This document shows, one piece after another, positions 39,101 to 54,100 of a stretch of DNA of 64,000 nucleotides (positions within the stretch are counted from its first letter, which is position 1; each line of letters opens with the position of its first letter). The stretch lies in assembly GCA_023333565.1 (NCBI GenBank), contig JAJKFH010003970.1, positions 124,001-188,000 of the forward strand, given 5' to 3'. Made by a program: the position numbers and the translations under genes. The notes under the pieces were generated by a model that saw only the letters and a list, made by a program, of their open reading frames with translations, was not told the origin of the DNA and did no database searches. Origin of the DNA: Puffinus mauretanicus (taxonomy: Eukaryota; Chordata; Aves; Procellariiformes; Procellariidae).

Positions 39101-42100
39101 TGAGGAGCGGCTGAGGGAACTGGGACTGTTTAGTCTGGAGAAGAGGAGGCTGAGGGGAGACCTCATTGCGCTCTACAACTACCTGAAAGGAGGTTGTAGT
39201 GAGGTGGGGGTCGGTCTCTTCTCCCAAGTAACAAGAGATAGGACAAGGGGAAACGGCCTGAAGTTGCGCCAGGGGAGGTTTAGATTGGATATTAGGAAAA
39301 ATTTCTTCATCGAAAGGGTTGTCAAGTGTTGGAACAGGCTGCCCAGGGAAGTGGTTGAGTCACCATCCCTGGAGGTATTTAAAAGATGTATAGGTGTGGT
39401 ACTTAGGGACATGGTTTAGTGGTGGACTTGGCAGTGCTAGGTTAACGGTTGGACTCGATGATCTCAAAGGTCTTTTCCAGCCTAAACGATTCTATGATTC
39501 TACGATGATTGCATTGTTCTTTAAATGCTTTTCAATAGTACCCAGTATAACCTTCTTCATAATTTTTCCAGGAACTGAGGTTAGACTAATAGGTCTGTAG
39601 TTTCCTGGGTCTTCCCTCATGCCCTCCTAAATTGGAATAACATTGGCTAGCTTCCAGTCAGCAGGGATTTCCCCAGACTCCCAAGACCTTTGGGAGATTT
39701 TGTTGGGGTTTCCAGTTAGAGCAGATGTGCAAGTCCCAGGTAAGACCTGCCAATGGACAGGCCAGCTGTGGACCTGCCTATAGATTTAACTGTGAAGATT
39801 AGATCTGGCCCTACCTTCAATTTAAGAATGTGGTGACCAAGGATCAGAAGTCATGGGGCACTTGTGATATAACACCCTTACTCTTAAAGAAGAATAGACT
39901 TAGTCATGTCATTTAGTAATGTACCTTGTTATTCATTCAACTTGAATTCATTCTCCTTTCTCTATTTTATTTCATTTATTTTCTTATACTGGATCACCCT
40001 TGGGTTTCCGTTTTCTGATCTGCCTTCCTTATGATGGCAAAGACTATCACAGCTAACTATAATAACATGGAAAGAAGTTGTATTGATAACAATTTAAAGA
40101 GAAACTCTAAATATCATAAAATAAAGACTGACTATGATGGCTCTGAAAACCAAAACTGCTCTTTTGAACAGACCCATGGAAAAATATGACGTGGCTAGCT
40201 CTTCAAAACTATCATGGACATAAAGCAGAACTATACACAATGGTCTTGATTTTGATGCGACAGTAATTGCCTCTTCTTTTATAACTTCAGCTGAAGCCCA
40301 TGTGGAAACTGACTCTGACAAATGCAGCTTGGAATAACAGAACATGGGTTACCTCATGTGCAGAAACTGGGGGATTAGATTCCAGACCATCTTTCTCAGC
40401 TGCTGCAGATTTCAGGACTTGACTCTTCTGGCACACCCTTTGTTGAACCTGCTCCACATCTTCTCTATATGACCGATTCTTGACATCACTAGATTTCTCC
40501 TTTTGGTGTAAGAAAAATAAAAGAAACAAGTAACCAAAAAGCCCTAACCAAACCTGCTGAGTAGTAATTACAGTGCTTGAGATGACAAAGTTATGAAGCC
40601 CATAATTATAGGTAGATGAGGAAAACCAGTTAAATCTCATAATTTATTGTGGGCAAGGTTATGGCAAAGGAAACCATTTAGAAGAAGCAGTGCTGTAATT
40701 TTGTTATAAATTTTTAGAAAAATTGCAGATTTCAAGTATTACTACTCTGACCTACACTGTTCATGTTTATTCTAAGCATGGACATTGAACCGTGTATGCA
40801 TGGCTGCAGTCCTGAATGCATTTTTTAAAAGGTTTAGCTTTTTCCTGATGCTCCAATCTTGTACTTGTACTGTAGACAGAGAGTCTGTGGTTAGACACCC
40901 AGCCGATTACCAGCCAGGATACTCCCGTGGGCAGCCCGGGGATTTGCTGTATGTACACGCTGAAATATTTGCTGACTGAATTTGTTTATCATCTGGGGAC
41001 AGATAAAATAAAACAGCCACCTACACAAAATAAAGAATGGCAAATCCTTACAGCATGACCATGGTGGAGAGCACAGCATTGGGGACTTATCCGTGCTGCA
41101 CGGATATCTGAGCTAGTGGCTGCAAGTCAGATAGGATATGTACTGAAAGTAGCTCACCAGCAACCCAGAATGAACAAATTTACCCCAGTTCTCAGCAAGC
41201 TCATGAGTACACACTGTGTTCCACCTTATCACAACTACCCTGCTTTCAGCATCTTACACAGTTTGGTAAAACTCAAGAGTCTGGCTCTGTCTTCTCTGAA
41301 ATATGCCTTCAGGGAGGGGATGACAACAATGAGACCCCCGTTAACCTTTTCATTTCCACAAGAACTTAGCCTCTTCCCACTCATTATGGCTCCAGCTCCT
41401 ACACACTGCTCTAGTTTGTCGAAATTCTGCTTGTACCAGGGTGCACCAAACAGGACACAGCATTTCAAATGCAGCCTCATACGTGCAAAGCAAATTTGTA
41501 AATAAGAAATCCAAATAAATGAGAGAGACTCAAGCAAAATAACAGTTTTCAAGCAAAATGGTTAAGAAGGCTTCACAATACGTCCAGGTGACTTGGAATG
41601 CAATATCCTCAGCAAACCACTTTGTGGCAGCCCATGGTAATGAAAAAAAAAAAACCCTCTATACTGATGTTAAATGTATAGGAAAGGATTCAGAGAGTTA
41701 ACACATACTAAGTACACAGCACATTAGGCAAAAATACCTCAGCGTAACTTGAGGTTTTTATTATTTATTTATTAGTAGTATCATCCCCACTGCAACTAAA
41801 TTATGTACATATACCCTCAAATTCAATCACTCTTGTGTAATCTCATGTCCAATTACCTCTGCTGGATGGGTTTTCTTTCTTGTTTCATCACCTTCAATAC
41901 AAACACCATCCTGATGCCTTTCCAGTTCTGCTTCACCACCCTGAATCGCATCGTCCAGAATATCCTCTTGGATATTCTCATGTTTGTCCATACCTGGGCT
42001 CTCTTTATCAGCCTCCCTCTGATTTGAAAAATACAAAATGTTTACAACCAGTAAAAGTCACAGTCCAAAATCTAAGTTTACTAAGGAACAACACACTCCA

Positions 42101-45100
42101 CAAGCTGTCTACTCTATCTTCAATGAATGAAGGAAAATGCTGAGGTAACCCAAACCCAGAGTCTCTTGGAAATGCCCGCTCAGATCAGTTTGCTGTATCG
42201 GGACCTTAATCGCTATGACACACAAACCTAACAGGAGTAAGTGCTCACATGATTTTTAATATTGTCATAGAAGTTTCTGCTTAGACATATTTGGCAACTC
42301 TAACTATTGATCTTGCTCCTTCTCCAGAAATCACAGTAGGGATAGTTTCCACTCTGATATTTTGATGGTCACCTCTCTCAGCTACTGTTATCACTCAATG
42401 ACTCAATGGTCAATGAGGGAGTTCTCCAAATCGTTCCCTCAGGATCCCTGCACAGGGGAAGTCATTTATAGTGTGAATGTCCTGAAGCCCATCCCCTAAA
42501 GATCAGGGGTTCCAGGTGGTTCCAGGTTAGCGACCTCTCATTACCTACCTTGTGAGTGCGGGTGGCAAAACCCATTGAAATCACAGGTATGGTGCAGGTT
42601 TTGTATCATAGAGAAAGTGGGTCCAAACCCTGGGGGCTTGTAGAGATCATAAGATTGATCTCTTGCACACTTTATATGTGCAGGGCTGAGGCGATGATTT
42701 GGAGAACATAATCTATCATTCCTTTCATCAGGTAAGGAAAATATGTCTCTGTAAGACTACAGATTTTAAGGAATTACATATGCATTTCTAGTGAACACAC
42801 ACACATATATATACACTGACATGTATTAGAACATATTTGTCAGGCACCTGAACAGTCTGGCCCAATCTGTCCTTGCTTTGATGGATACCCTGTAATGGGC
42901 TGTCTGACAATACACTGCTTTCCTCCAAAAGTGGATCATTTTGCTTGTCTTGCTCTGACATATTTCCATTTACATCTTGACCCTAAGAGAAATCATATAA
43001 AAGAAAACCTGCTTGTGTAAACATTGTATTTTAACATTAATCTCTGAATGGCAAAAATTATTATCTATGAAAACAAACAGGACAAATATTGTGCTGCAGT
43101 TCTAAACAAGTCTTACTGGTTTAAGGGAAGCTCTCAGAGTTCTTTGGCAGAGGCGTATCTACAATTTTCTCATCTATACATCTTCTCCCTTTGTGTCCTG
43201 ACTAAGGATACCTGCTCTAATTACACGCAAGAGAAAGCTATAAGGAGGTTGCGTTTAAATGGAAAACTGCAGTTTTGAATAGATATTACTGGCTTGTTAC
43301 AGACTTGTTATAACAAGTTAAGGGAGTTCTTCTCCACATCTTTGATTTATACACATATATTTACAGAAGGCTTGATTTCAGTGAAACTAAGGATGCAATA
43401 TAGGATGCAATATACAAAAAGCATTTGAGAGACAGATGCCTCTTTAACCAGTCTTTCACTGTCATTATTGTCAACGAATATACTCACATCATGCATTTCC
43501 AAAGGCTCCTTTAACTCTACTGCTGTGGGGCTCTCTTCTGCAGCGACAGGAGTATCAAAAGTGATCTGTATCTCTCTCTTCAGCATTGTATCTGCCTTAT
43601 CTTCCATTTGTATTTCATTACCAAACTCATCTTTTAACTCAAGGGCTTCACTGAAGATATTTTCCTCCTTTTGCTTGACATTTTCAAGTCTTTCTTCCAG
43701 ACTCCTGTGTTCACTCTGAAGTGTTTCAATCTCATCCTTACTAAACTTCTGTCCTGGTGAAGAGGTGTTTTGTTTAACAGTTTCTGCTAAAACCAAAATC
43801 TTCTTTAACGTTTCTTCGCATTGACTAAGAGGTGCTTGTTGTTCCTTTAAACACGAAGAAAACATTTTATTGACAAGTATCTTCACTCAATATACTTAAT
43901 GCTAAGATCTAAAGTCAATCACTAAAATCATAAATATTTGTTGTGAACAACAAATTGTGCTCAAAAGTACGTGCAGACCTATTTGCTGCAGGAAGTCAAA
44001 TACTAAACCAGTAGTCAGCCATTTTTATGAACAGAGAACACCTGAAGCTATAAGCATTACAACAATGATAAAATAATCAGATAGTATGCCGTGAGGTACA
44101 TGGTGATCTTTCCAAGTTCTGAACAGATAATCCCCTCCGTCTCCTATTCCTTTTTACTTGTTAGAGGTATAGCAAATTCTGGAGGAAGGGGAATTGCAGT
44201 GATCCATATCTGAGCTATGGTTACAGCCTTCAGTAGCTCTCTACACTCACAGCTACAGGACTATTATCCGTTCCGCCAAAGTGCAAAAGAATGTCTACTT
44301 ATGCATGAAGGACGCTTCTTAAAACTGAACTTAGCTCTGACATTTTCCTAAGCTGTCCACTCTGGCTAATTTAAAGACACTTACTAACACCAAATTTAAT
44401 GATCTCTTTCCTCATTATGCCCAGAGAAGGGAAAAAAAAAAACCAACCAACCAAACTGAAGAAGCCTGTGTGCTTGAGCTAGGACAATTCTACCTTCAGT
44501 TCAGCTGACAGTAAAGGTCCACTCAGTTCATGAAGAGTGGTTTTAGGCCTACAATTATCTTGATAAAAGGAACACCACACATATTTTATATTTTAGAAAG
44601 GTTTCTTGGTTTTTCAGTTTGACATCATTAGCAGTTCTCTTTTATAAATGTGATCGTGTCTACAAGCCCCTAGGGCATGGACCCACTTTCTCCATGATGC
44701 AAAACCTGCAACATACCTGTGATTTCCACTGGTTTTGCTCAGCTGATGGTTGTTCCATTGCTGGACCTTCACAATCAGCAAGCTTCTCAGAGCCAGTTTT
44801 CAGCTCAGTGCTCAGGCCTGCTACCATATCCTGAAACTGCTGATGCTCTTGAACATGACTTTCCAATGTCTGCATTATGGTCTGGAAACCAAGGAGTTTC
44901 TAGGATTAATCCACCATAACTCAAACAAATATAACTCATCCGCAGACTGTGACAGCTTTTCCAGGACCTCAGCAACACAAAAAACTTGCTTGTTTCCCAT
45001 AAGAACATACTTCTAAAGGGGATGTTTTCTATCCAAAATGGATGAAAGATTAGATGCAGAAAGCCACATAGGGTGCAAATGCAATTTGCACTAAACTGGG

Positions 45101-48100
45101 TGGAACCAATAACAAACAAGATGCAGGAAAAGCCATTCATCCTTCCAAAAGGAAAAAAAAATACGGTGGCTTGGAGATTATAGGAACAAATGCTTCATAT
45201 TATAGCTATCTGAATCTCTTTATACAGTTATAAAATGTTATTCTTCACACTTACCTTGGTCTCATTTGTTTAAACATTTATCCCTCTGCAAAGCATAAGG
45301 CGGTGAAAAATTTGAGCTTCTAGTGTTTTTTCCCCACACTAAGAGAGAGAGAGAGGAATTCCCTGCCCTTCTACAGAGGAACTTTCACCACTCCCAGTTT
45401 TACCCATAAACTTGCCGGCTGAATGACACTACAGGCAAACAGCGAGAACTGCAATCGACAGGCATACCAATAATCTCATAAGGAATGAGAGTGAGGTTCC
45501 AACCTGTAGCTGGCTGAGCAGATTTTCATGCTGGTGCTTTAATTCCAACCATTCCACCTCTGTGAAGCAGGGATCCCCATTGTGACCCTGTAGGTGATCT
45601 TCCTGGCTTTTCAAGTCATTAAGTCGGGAAGTTAAGTCTTCTGCTTTCTGCAGGAGGTCAGCATAGTTTTTCAGCTGAGCTTGCTTCTCCTGCAAACCAG
45701 GCTGAAGGGCAAAACCTATCTCCTGTTGCTGTTTCTCCAGTTCAGTTAGAGCCAGTCTCAGATCTTCTTTGCTTTGCTCATATTGCTCCCTGTTGAACTG
45801 AAGTTGCTCTTGAGGGCTAAGAAAAAATGCTGCGTTTAATATTATTAAAGTATTTTTATTCATTACCTAGAAAATGTCAAATTGTGAACAAGTCAACCAT
45901 TAGAATGAACTTGAGCATACTGAATACTTTTCTTCAGGTTTTAAATTACTGATCAGCTTTAGACTGGAATTTTCAAGGTGACGAAAATGAAAAACACTGA
46001 AGTTATTGCCGCTGAACTGGACTTAAATGCAGGACAAGTGACTAAACGTCTTAAGTATAAACCCATGGTTTCTAGCATCTGAGATGTGATGCTCATGCTC
46101 TGTATTTTTCCGCTTTTCATTACAGCAGAAGTTCTGTTTAAAAACTACAATATGGCTATGAATGTATTTTCCTTGACAACAACTTATGACAGTCTGCTGA
46201 AAGGAAATGTTATGTAGAAGATACACATTGCATTGGTTGAGATGGGGTTGGGGGAATATTTTAGAGATACAGACAACAAAACCAGCATGTAATATGGGTC
46301 ATGTTAGCACAATCCAGTACCTACTTTCCTGACCTTGACATTGGATTTCAATTTATGTGCTTTATAAGCATGCATGCTGATCTGCTGCAGGTGAACAGCT
46401 TGCATTGGTCCACAGGAAATATGCAACTATGATCAGTGACAAAAGTAACATTTTTATGTTCACATTTAGCAATGAAGCTCAGATATTTTCCAGATGGAAC
46501 GTAAATGCCAACATTTGAAAATATGATCCCACACAAGTAAAGTCTGGTTAAAATTCTGTAAAGTACAGCAGGATAAATGAAGACAAAAGCAAAGCTTAAG
46601 TGTTTTGGTTTTCGCCCCTCAAGATTTGTATTTTTTGGCAATGACAAATAAAGCATAGCCTCACATACATTAAGTACTCTTCCTTCAAGTTCTCTATTCC
46701 AGCTTCACACTGCTGCCATTATCGTGTCGCATCTGTTATTCACAGGCCTGATCCTGCAAGGTCCTGAGCATCTCTTCAGATGTGCTTTTAAACCAGGCTT
46801 TAAAAACTCTCTTTTAAAAATCCCAGCCTCCTGGATTTACCCCAAACTCTCTTCTGAAGCAGTACGAATCTGTGCAAAGGTAGATCCTACCCATGCTGGG
46901 GGACCATGCCTGGGGCACAGAGCCCAGACCACACTGCAGGGAAGGGCCACCACAGTGGTTAAATCAGTGCACCCTCAACTGCACGGTCTAATGAAACAAG
47001 GAGCATTGGGTGCACATTTTTTTTTTTTTTTTTTTACAAGAGTGGCTGAGCTACTTCAGTATCAAAAGGGAATCTGAGGGGAGCTGGGCAGACCCCATCA
47101 GCTGTCCTGCCACCCCCCTTTCACTTCCTGGCTACTCCCCCCACTTGACTGTTCAATCCAAACTGTGACCTGCCCCTCCACAACACTGCAGAAATACAAG
47201 TATTTTTCCAGGTATCTTGTCCTGTCCCCAAAGAACACAAATTAAATGGAATTGGTGGAGGAAGAAGAGAAGAAAGTTGATATACCAGTAAGTGAGCTGT
47301 AATGCCTCTTGGCAAATTCCACATTACCTTCTATATTCAGTGGCTAACTGACAGGTGCTTTCCCACTGGTTCTGGAGTTCAGAAATAGTCTGCTCAATCA
47401 CTGGCTTCTTAATTTTCTCATTTCTCATTAAAGTTTCTCCTAGAGCTACCATGTTCTGTATTTTGTCCTCTCCTGCATCTTTGAGAACTGTGATTTCCTG
47501 TATTAAACAAGAAGAAGAAGCAGTACATATACAACTATTTTTGGTTTCAGAATAAAAGGTATTACCAATTATTTTTTTCATACTTCGTACACTGCTGTTC
47601 AAGACAAAAGAATTCTCCTTCCAATATATCACATAAGTGATACATAAACGGATAGATGATCTAGTTTTAGAGAGTCTGGGATAATGAAGCTGATCTATTA
47701 ATTATTCTCTACGTAACAAAGCCAATATTGTGCTGACAAATAAAAAAAATTCTCCAAATCTTAGAGAGAGATATTTGTCACAATACTACCCTTCCGCAGA
47801 ACGAAACATGTAAATCCCAGCATCCTCATCCTAAGCAGTCAGAGAGGAGACACCAATGAGGACACTGGGGCCTGAGAGACCCACCCAGGCAGTGGAGCAG
47901 CCCAGCACAATGGCACTGCAAGACACTCGAGAAGCCACACGCTTTGCAGAGGCTCTCCAGATGCCCCAGCTATGTTACTGACCTCCCTCTCCACCTCTGG
48001 AGTGGGCTACGATGGGAAAGTGCATGGCCACCAGCACCTTATGAGTTCAGTGCTGCTCCACCCAGAGATGCAGCAGAGAATCTCATCTTACATGCGTAAT

Positions 48101-51100
48101 GAACTATGCAAAAACAAAAACAAAAAAATCCCAACCCCCCCTTCCTCCCCAAATAAGCCACAAAACCACAGGCAATCAGCAATGACAGTATCTTTTACGA
48201 GGTACCGAATCATCAAGCATTCCCCTGATGCTAGCGTGAGCTGTGAAGTGGAAAAGGAATACATTTAACACAATACCTTTATCTGATTAACCCTTTCGTC
48301 TGATGGCAACTCACTTCCCTGTGACCTCAGGTTATTAACAGCCTCCTTGAGCCTTTTGATCCAGCAAGAAACATCCTGGGCAAGTTCTTCAAAATTTTGT
48401 CCTTCCACTGGAAGTCTCTCAGTATTCCCTGCCATTTCACTTAAATGTGTTATCAGTGCCTGGTATCTGCTAATAAGATCACTGGCTTCTGAAATGGTTT
48501 CATATTCTGTCAGCCCAGCCTCCCTCAAGGAATTTGCTAGCTGAGCCATGGAGTCAAATGGTTTTCTGAAAAATACAAAAAATTAATAAACATCTATTTG
48601 TTGTAACAACATGGAGCAATCTTCTTTAGAAGACAGTTCTTAGATAGAGACCAAAGAAAACAACACCTCTGCATTAGTAGTGTTTTATAGAAGTTTTCAA
48701 ATTTTGTCTCATCTTTTTTGATCTCTTCTAGTTTTTCTTCCTGAGCAGTGAGCCATTCTTCCAAGACCGTGCTGCTTTCTTCAAGGCTAAAGAGAGTATA
48801 AATACAGACACAGGTCAAAATGAGAGACATTACATAACTAAAACCTGCTAGCAGTAGTGTTTTGCTGAAAAACTAACATAAATATCATGCGCCTGATCAA
48901 GGAAAGTTTTAAGCACAAGCTTAACTTTAAGTATCTCGGTTCATGTCACTGAAACTATCCATAAGCACATACTCCCATATAACACTGAGTCTGCTATGAA
49001 GCGAAAAAACACATGAAGCATACAACAAAACACTCACTACCCTTTATTAAAATACCATCTTTAATAAAAAGCAAGGTTGTTTGCCATTCACTACGGCTGT
49101 TTAATAATGAATCATTTTATATTACTTGTGATCAAAATGTCAGAAACTACATTAGTTCCCTACCTACTGAGCTGCTGGAGAGAAGCACCAAGTTCCTTTT
49201 CCCGTTTCTGACATTTGGAAATCAGTCTATGTAGTTCTGCTTCTTGATCTCTCACACGGCTGTTAAGGTGGTTAATGCTTGCTTTGGGCAAGTAATGCTT
49301 CACTTTATTCAATAAAGTTTTAACCTCTTGGATATCTCTGTCTTTGCCTTCAGATGTTAGGAAGTGCTGAATAAGAGCACAAACACAAGATGCATTTGTC
49401 AAATTTGCTGTTGTATGATAGATATTTAAGTTACAAGAGTTCTTCAACTCCTGTTATCTCCACCAATAATTTCTACACCAATTCCAGTTCCTGAAAAGGA
49501 ATATTTATTAATTCACAGTTTGCTGACTATTCCACTTGTAAACAGAAAAGTTGCTGTTTGTAAAATAAGGAGAAAGTGAAATAGACAACATAGATCATCT
49601 TCTCTACAGCACAAATACACACAGAAGAAATAGGCAAGCAGCATTCAGATCTAGCACTGACATCACCGCTTAACTGTGATTGCTTCTTGCAGATGTTGTG
49701 GCTTTTCTATCTCTTTTCTGTTGATTCTGTCTGACTTAGAGTGAAAATATGGCTACATCAAAGTGAATGCAAAGTTTTCACATTTGAATCCAATGGGGGT
49801 CAGAATTTCATTTTACTCTCTACAAATCTGACTTTCTGCATCTTTGCACGCTGAAGTACTTGGTCAAAGTCCATTGACTTTCACTAACTACTGTCCTGTC
49901 TCTCACTTGCCCAACTTGAACAGTGATACTCCATTTTAAGAAAGTTTTATTTTCATTCCACTTATTGTCCTAATGCTTTAAGTTCTTTCAGCCTCGAGTT
50001 CCAAAACCACTGTAGGTGAATTCACTCCCAAGAATAGACTCCTGTGTAAAAAAAAAAAAGTAAAACTTCAGGAACAATCAGCTTTAGAAATTAGAACATT
50101 TTAATACTTTACCTTTAGCCTCTGCAGTCTTTCTTCCAGTATCGGTTTTGTTTCTGAGGGGTCAAAGCAGTCCTTCAAAGACAGCTGAGTACTGCTGAAC
50201 CAGTCATTAAAATTCTTGCACTGACCTGAAAAAAGATACATTCAAATTTTCTTCATTAATTGTATTCTGTAAAAGAAAATCCTATTTAACATGAAGATTT
50301 CAGACAATTTGTGATTACATTTACCAGTGCTACTGTCAAAAGTTGCTTTTCACTACAGACCATGTGACAGAAAATGCTGCAGTTCATACTTTTTTTTACC
50401 CAACATTAATTGACAATAAACATAGCTGTTCACTTGGGAGGGACAGTCTGCTATACCTAGCGGTTTCAGTAAAAAAGACCTGAATTAGTCTATTGGCAAC
50501 TTTTCTCATTTCCACACAAATAAATATTACTCAAAAACTATTTGAAGATGAGACTACCTTTGGGCCTAATTCTACACCTGCACAATCCTGTGTCTAAATA
50601 AAACAAAAAGTAACTAATAATGCTATTCATTCTCGTAACTAAGATTAAATGAAAAATGACTGGAAAAGATGAAAAAGTTTGATTTCTCTATTTTTAAATT
50701 AAATGTTCTGACATTTGTTCCTGAATTATGCTTTATACTTCTTTCACCTTTTTTTTTAAATGTAAAAATACGAAACAAAATACTTTGATTCCTATTGAGT
50801 GGTTTGTTGGAATCAAAAGCCATTTGTATCCAAATCTTTATCTTGGTCAGAACCCTGAAGCAGTTTGAGATATTGAAGCAGTTTCAGACACCGAACCAAA
50901 AATAAATTAATTGCATAACCTTTAAGTGATTATGATGGTCAATACAAACCTATAAAGCTACATAAATGTGAAATGTGTTTGCTTACGGTTCAAAACACCA
51001 ATAAAGTGATCTTGAAACACGTGTTTCTTCTTATTAAATAAATCAGTGACACATTTAAGCTGCTTATTTAATTCATCCACATCAGGACAATCCGTCTCTT

Positions 51101-54100
51101 CTTGGAGTAAGGTCACATGGTGTTTTTGTTGCAGAATTTTCTGGTGTATCTCCTAAAGTGAAAAAAAAAGGACAACTGTTAAAAAGCAAAATTTGAAGTG
51201 CAAGCAGAAGTTCACTGTACAGAGCTGCTTTAGTACAAACTAGAGTTTTGCAAAAGGGCTTAGTCCTGCCTATGTGTCAAAATAATTTCATAAAGTATAT
51301 TGACTTTAACAAGGCAATCAATAGGTAGATATAAGCACTAAACTCTCTTTGAGCAGTGTGTATACATCTGTATGCATACATAATCATACATACACATTCA
51401 CTCATGCACATTTTGGCATCACACAGAATAGATATGTGAAGTGCACAGCAATATAGTATGTTCCAGAGCGTATAATACCTAGAAGCTACAATGCCATAGC
51501 TGCCATTACTATTCCACCCCTAAGTGCCTTACTCTGTATGTCAAGTCCCTTTCAAGTTGATTGAAAGATAACTTAGAGGGAGCTGGGAGAACTAATTAAA
51601 ACCTGTATCTTTCTTCCAATGCCTGTGATTTCATGGCCCCAAACACGAGCGGTCTGACACCCAGAATGTGCATAATCCACTCACTGCTTAACAGAAGGTT
51701 TAAATCTCACCAGCCTTGAACCTCCAAGCAGGAAGCAGCTCTTTCTTCACCTCTCTCCCTGGTGCAAAGAGGAAGGAAAGCTGGCTTAAATTGCTTACTG
51801 GGAGCTCCCCTTGCAGGCAGGCTCAGGTGGCACAAAGACAACCTCTGTATATTACCCAGTCTTGGAAAAGATACAACCCAGTACCCCCACTACTGCTTTA
51901 ACATATCTTGGGTGGTATACTGTTGTCGTGTCTATCACCAACCATATCTAATAGCTGTAAGGGTTAACTAACTACATCTAATAACATCCAGTGAAAACAA
52001 GCTTTTCATTCATGTTTCTGGCAGCTTAAGAAAATATTCAAGCCAGGATCTTCACTTGAGTTATTCCAGCAGTTTACAACATACACGGAGAAACACTTAC
52101 GAAGACTTGCCCAGGAGAGAAATAATGAACAAAATTGTAAAAGATGCGTAATTTGTGGCACACTACCTCTAATTTAGTAAAGATCTCTAAGGTGTCAGAA
52201 GGCGATAAAGCTTTTAAAAGTGATTCAGTCATTCCAATCTGTGTCTTGGCCAGATCAAGGTCTCCTTTTAGTTCTGCTGTGTTCACGCCGAGTTCACTGG
52301 TCCCCCGCTTCGTTGACAAGAGCCCTTTGATTAGCTCCATTTTTTGCACAACAGATGATCTGATGACCTTACAGTTGGAAATAAACATATGTAAGAAATT
52401 ATACAGGACTGATTTCCTAGAATATTACAGAACTCCATGATAGACATAAAAAGCAATGAAATTATCTGAAGTCCAGACGTTTCAATCACAGCTTGTTCCA
52501 GTTTCCTTCCCTCCAACTCCACAAATTGAAAAATAATAGTATTTAAGCCCTGCTTTTCTGAGGAGGAATGATCCCAGTTCATCTTTATTAGCGATGCATT
52601 TACCGGTGCTGCTTTACTAATAAATTTGTCAGTCTACTCCGGTGTCTACTCTCAGCTGGATAAGGCCTTACCTGCGCTTCAGCTACCAGGAAAAAGAGGG
52701 TGCCAGCTCTCTCTGTAACACACCTCCCTGCAGTGATCCCACAAGGGCAAATTCCCCACAGCGACACAAAAAACAGGCAAGGACAAGAGAGAGATGGGGA
52801 GCTCGGGCTCAAGACTAGTCACTAAGGAGCAACAGGTCCTTAACCTTATCCTTAAGGCTTCTGCAGATTTGCATGAGACAGCAACTCAATGGGATCATGG
52901 CCACATGCTGAAACACCACCCCAGGGGGCTCAGGGTGCGCTCAAGGAGCATAGTGTGCACAGCACAAGGTTGCCAAGTCCTTTCCTAAGCTCCTTAGATC
53001 ACTTTACCCAGTGAAACTCCTCTGAGTTCACTGCCTGCTGAGGATAAACACACAAATAGCCAAACCGGGTCAAGCTCAAGGTGCATCTGACAGAGACTGG
53101 GAGCGGATGCTTAGAGAACTGGTATAGGATCAAGGTAGGCTAACATGGTCTCAAACAGTGGAGAAGGATTTATTCTTTGCTGTGTGAAGTTAACACAAAA
53201 AGATGAAGATTTCCTTGTGATATCCCAAAGGAAAACATCACAGTAAACACCGCTCAATGCAAATAGCTACATTAAGCCATATCCAGGTAAAGGTACAGTT
53301 TAAAACAGACAGTCAGCATGCTGAGTTGCTGAGATTCCCAGAGGGATGACGAGGTCCATTGTGCCTTGTTCTTGGCCCATAGCTAAAAGCCAGATATCAC
53401 TGATATTGGGCTCTTTCAACAGCCCTGCAAAACAGTTGGGTCAGGTCTAAGTCCCTAAAAGGCACAGGACTGAGAGAGGCCTTTGTGTTTAAAATTACAG
53501 GTTTGGTTCTAACAGCTTGAGAAAGACAACAAATGAAATGTCACTGCTAATAGCCAACAAAATGCCTCCAACTGTCTTTGGGTAGATTTAAGTCAAACCA
53601 AGAAATTATTGTGGCAAAGACGATACTAGAAGCAGGGCTGTAGGAATGAGTACTGGCATATTAGCTGTAAAAGCTTCTTCATACCTGTAGCTCCAGTGTA
53701 GGTTCATTACTATTCAGAAGTTCTTCTATCTCAGCCACTGTGTTGTCAAATTTCTGGAGTTTCTGCTCTTGGACTCGTAAGCATGCCTAAAGGTGGAAAA
53801 AACACATCGGTAACTGTGTTTCCCCCAAATTAAATTTCCATGTTTCTGTTAGAAAATTATATTACTAATATTCTGATTCTGCATTTTGGCATATAGCGCT
53901 CCCACAACTGGTCCATTTCCTGATTTTCATTTTAGCAATTTAGACATTTTTTTGTATTAGAGTCAGAAACGCTCTATGTTTCTCAGGCAAAGCAGTTGTT
54001 AATGCAAATCTAGCACAAAGTTAACAATCTTAATTATTTTACTTCTATATTAACCCAAGTAAATTTGCAGGAAAATAGTCTTAATTTTGTATTTATTTCT

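Noticed and set aside
47017..47035. Poly-A tail of a processed pseudogene
   Set aside because: No coding body or target-site duplication is visible on either side.
52331..52582. Gene-sense open frame that might be an extra SYNE2 exon between exons 7 and 6
   Set aside because: The only splice-like boundaries give 71 nt, which would shift the frame between two phase-0 exons; the acceptor lacks a good pyrimidine tract and the text beyond the core is not helical.
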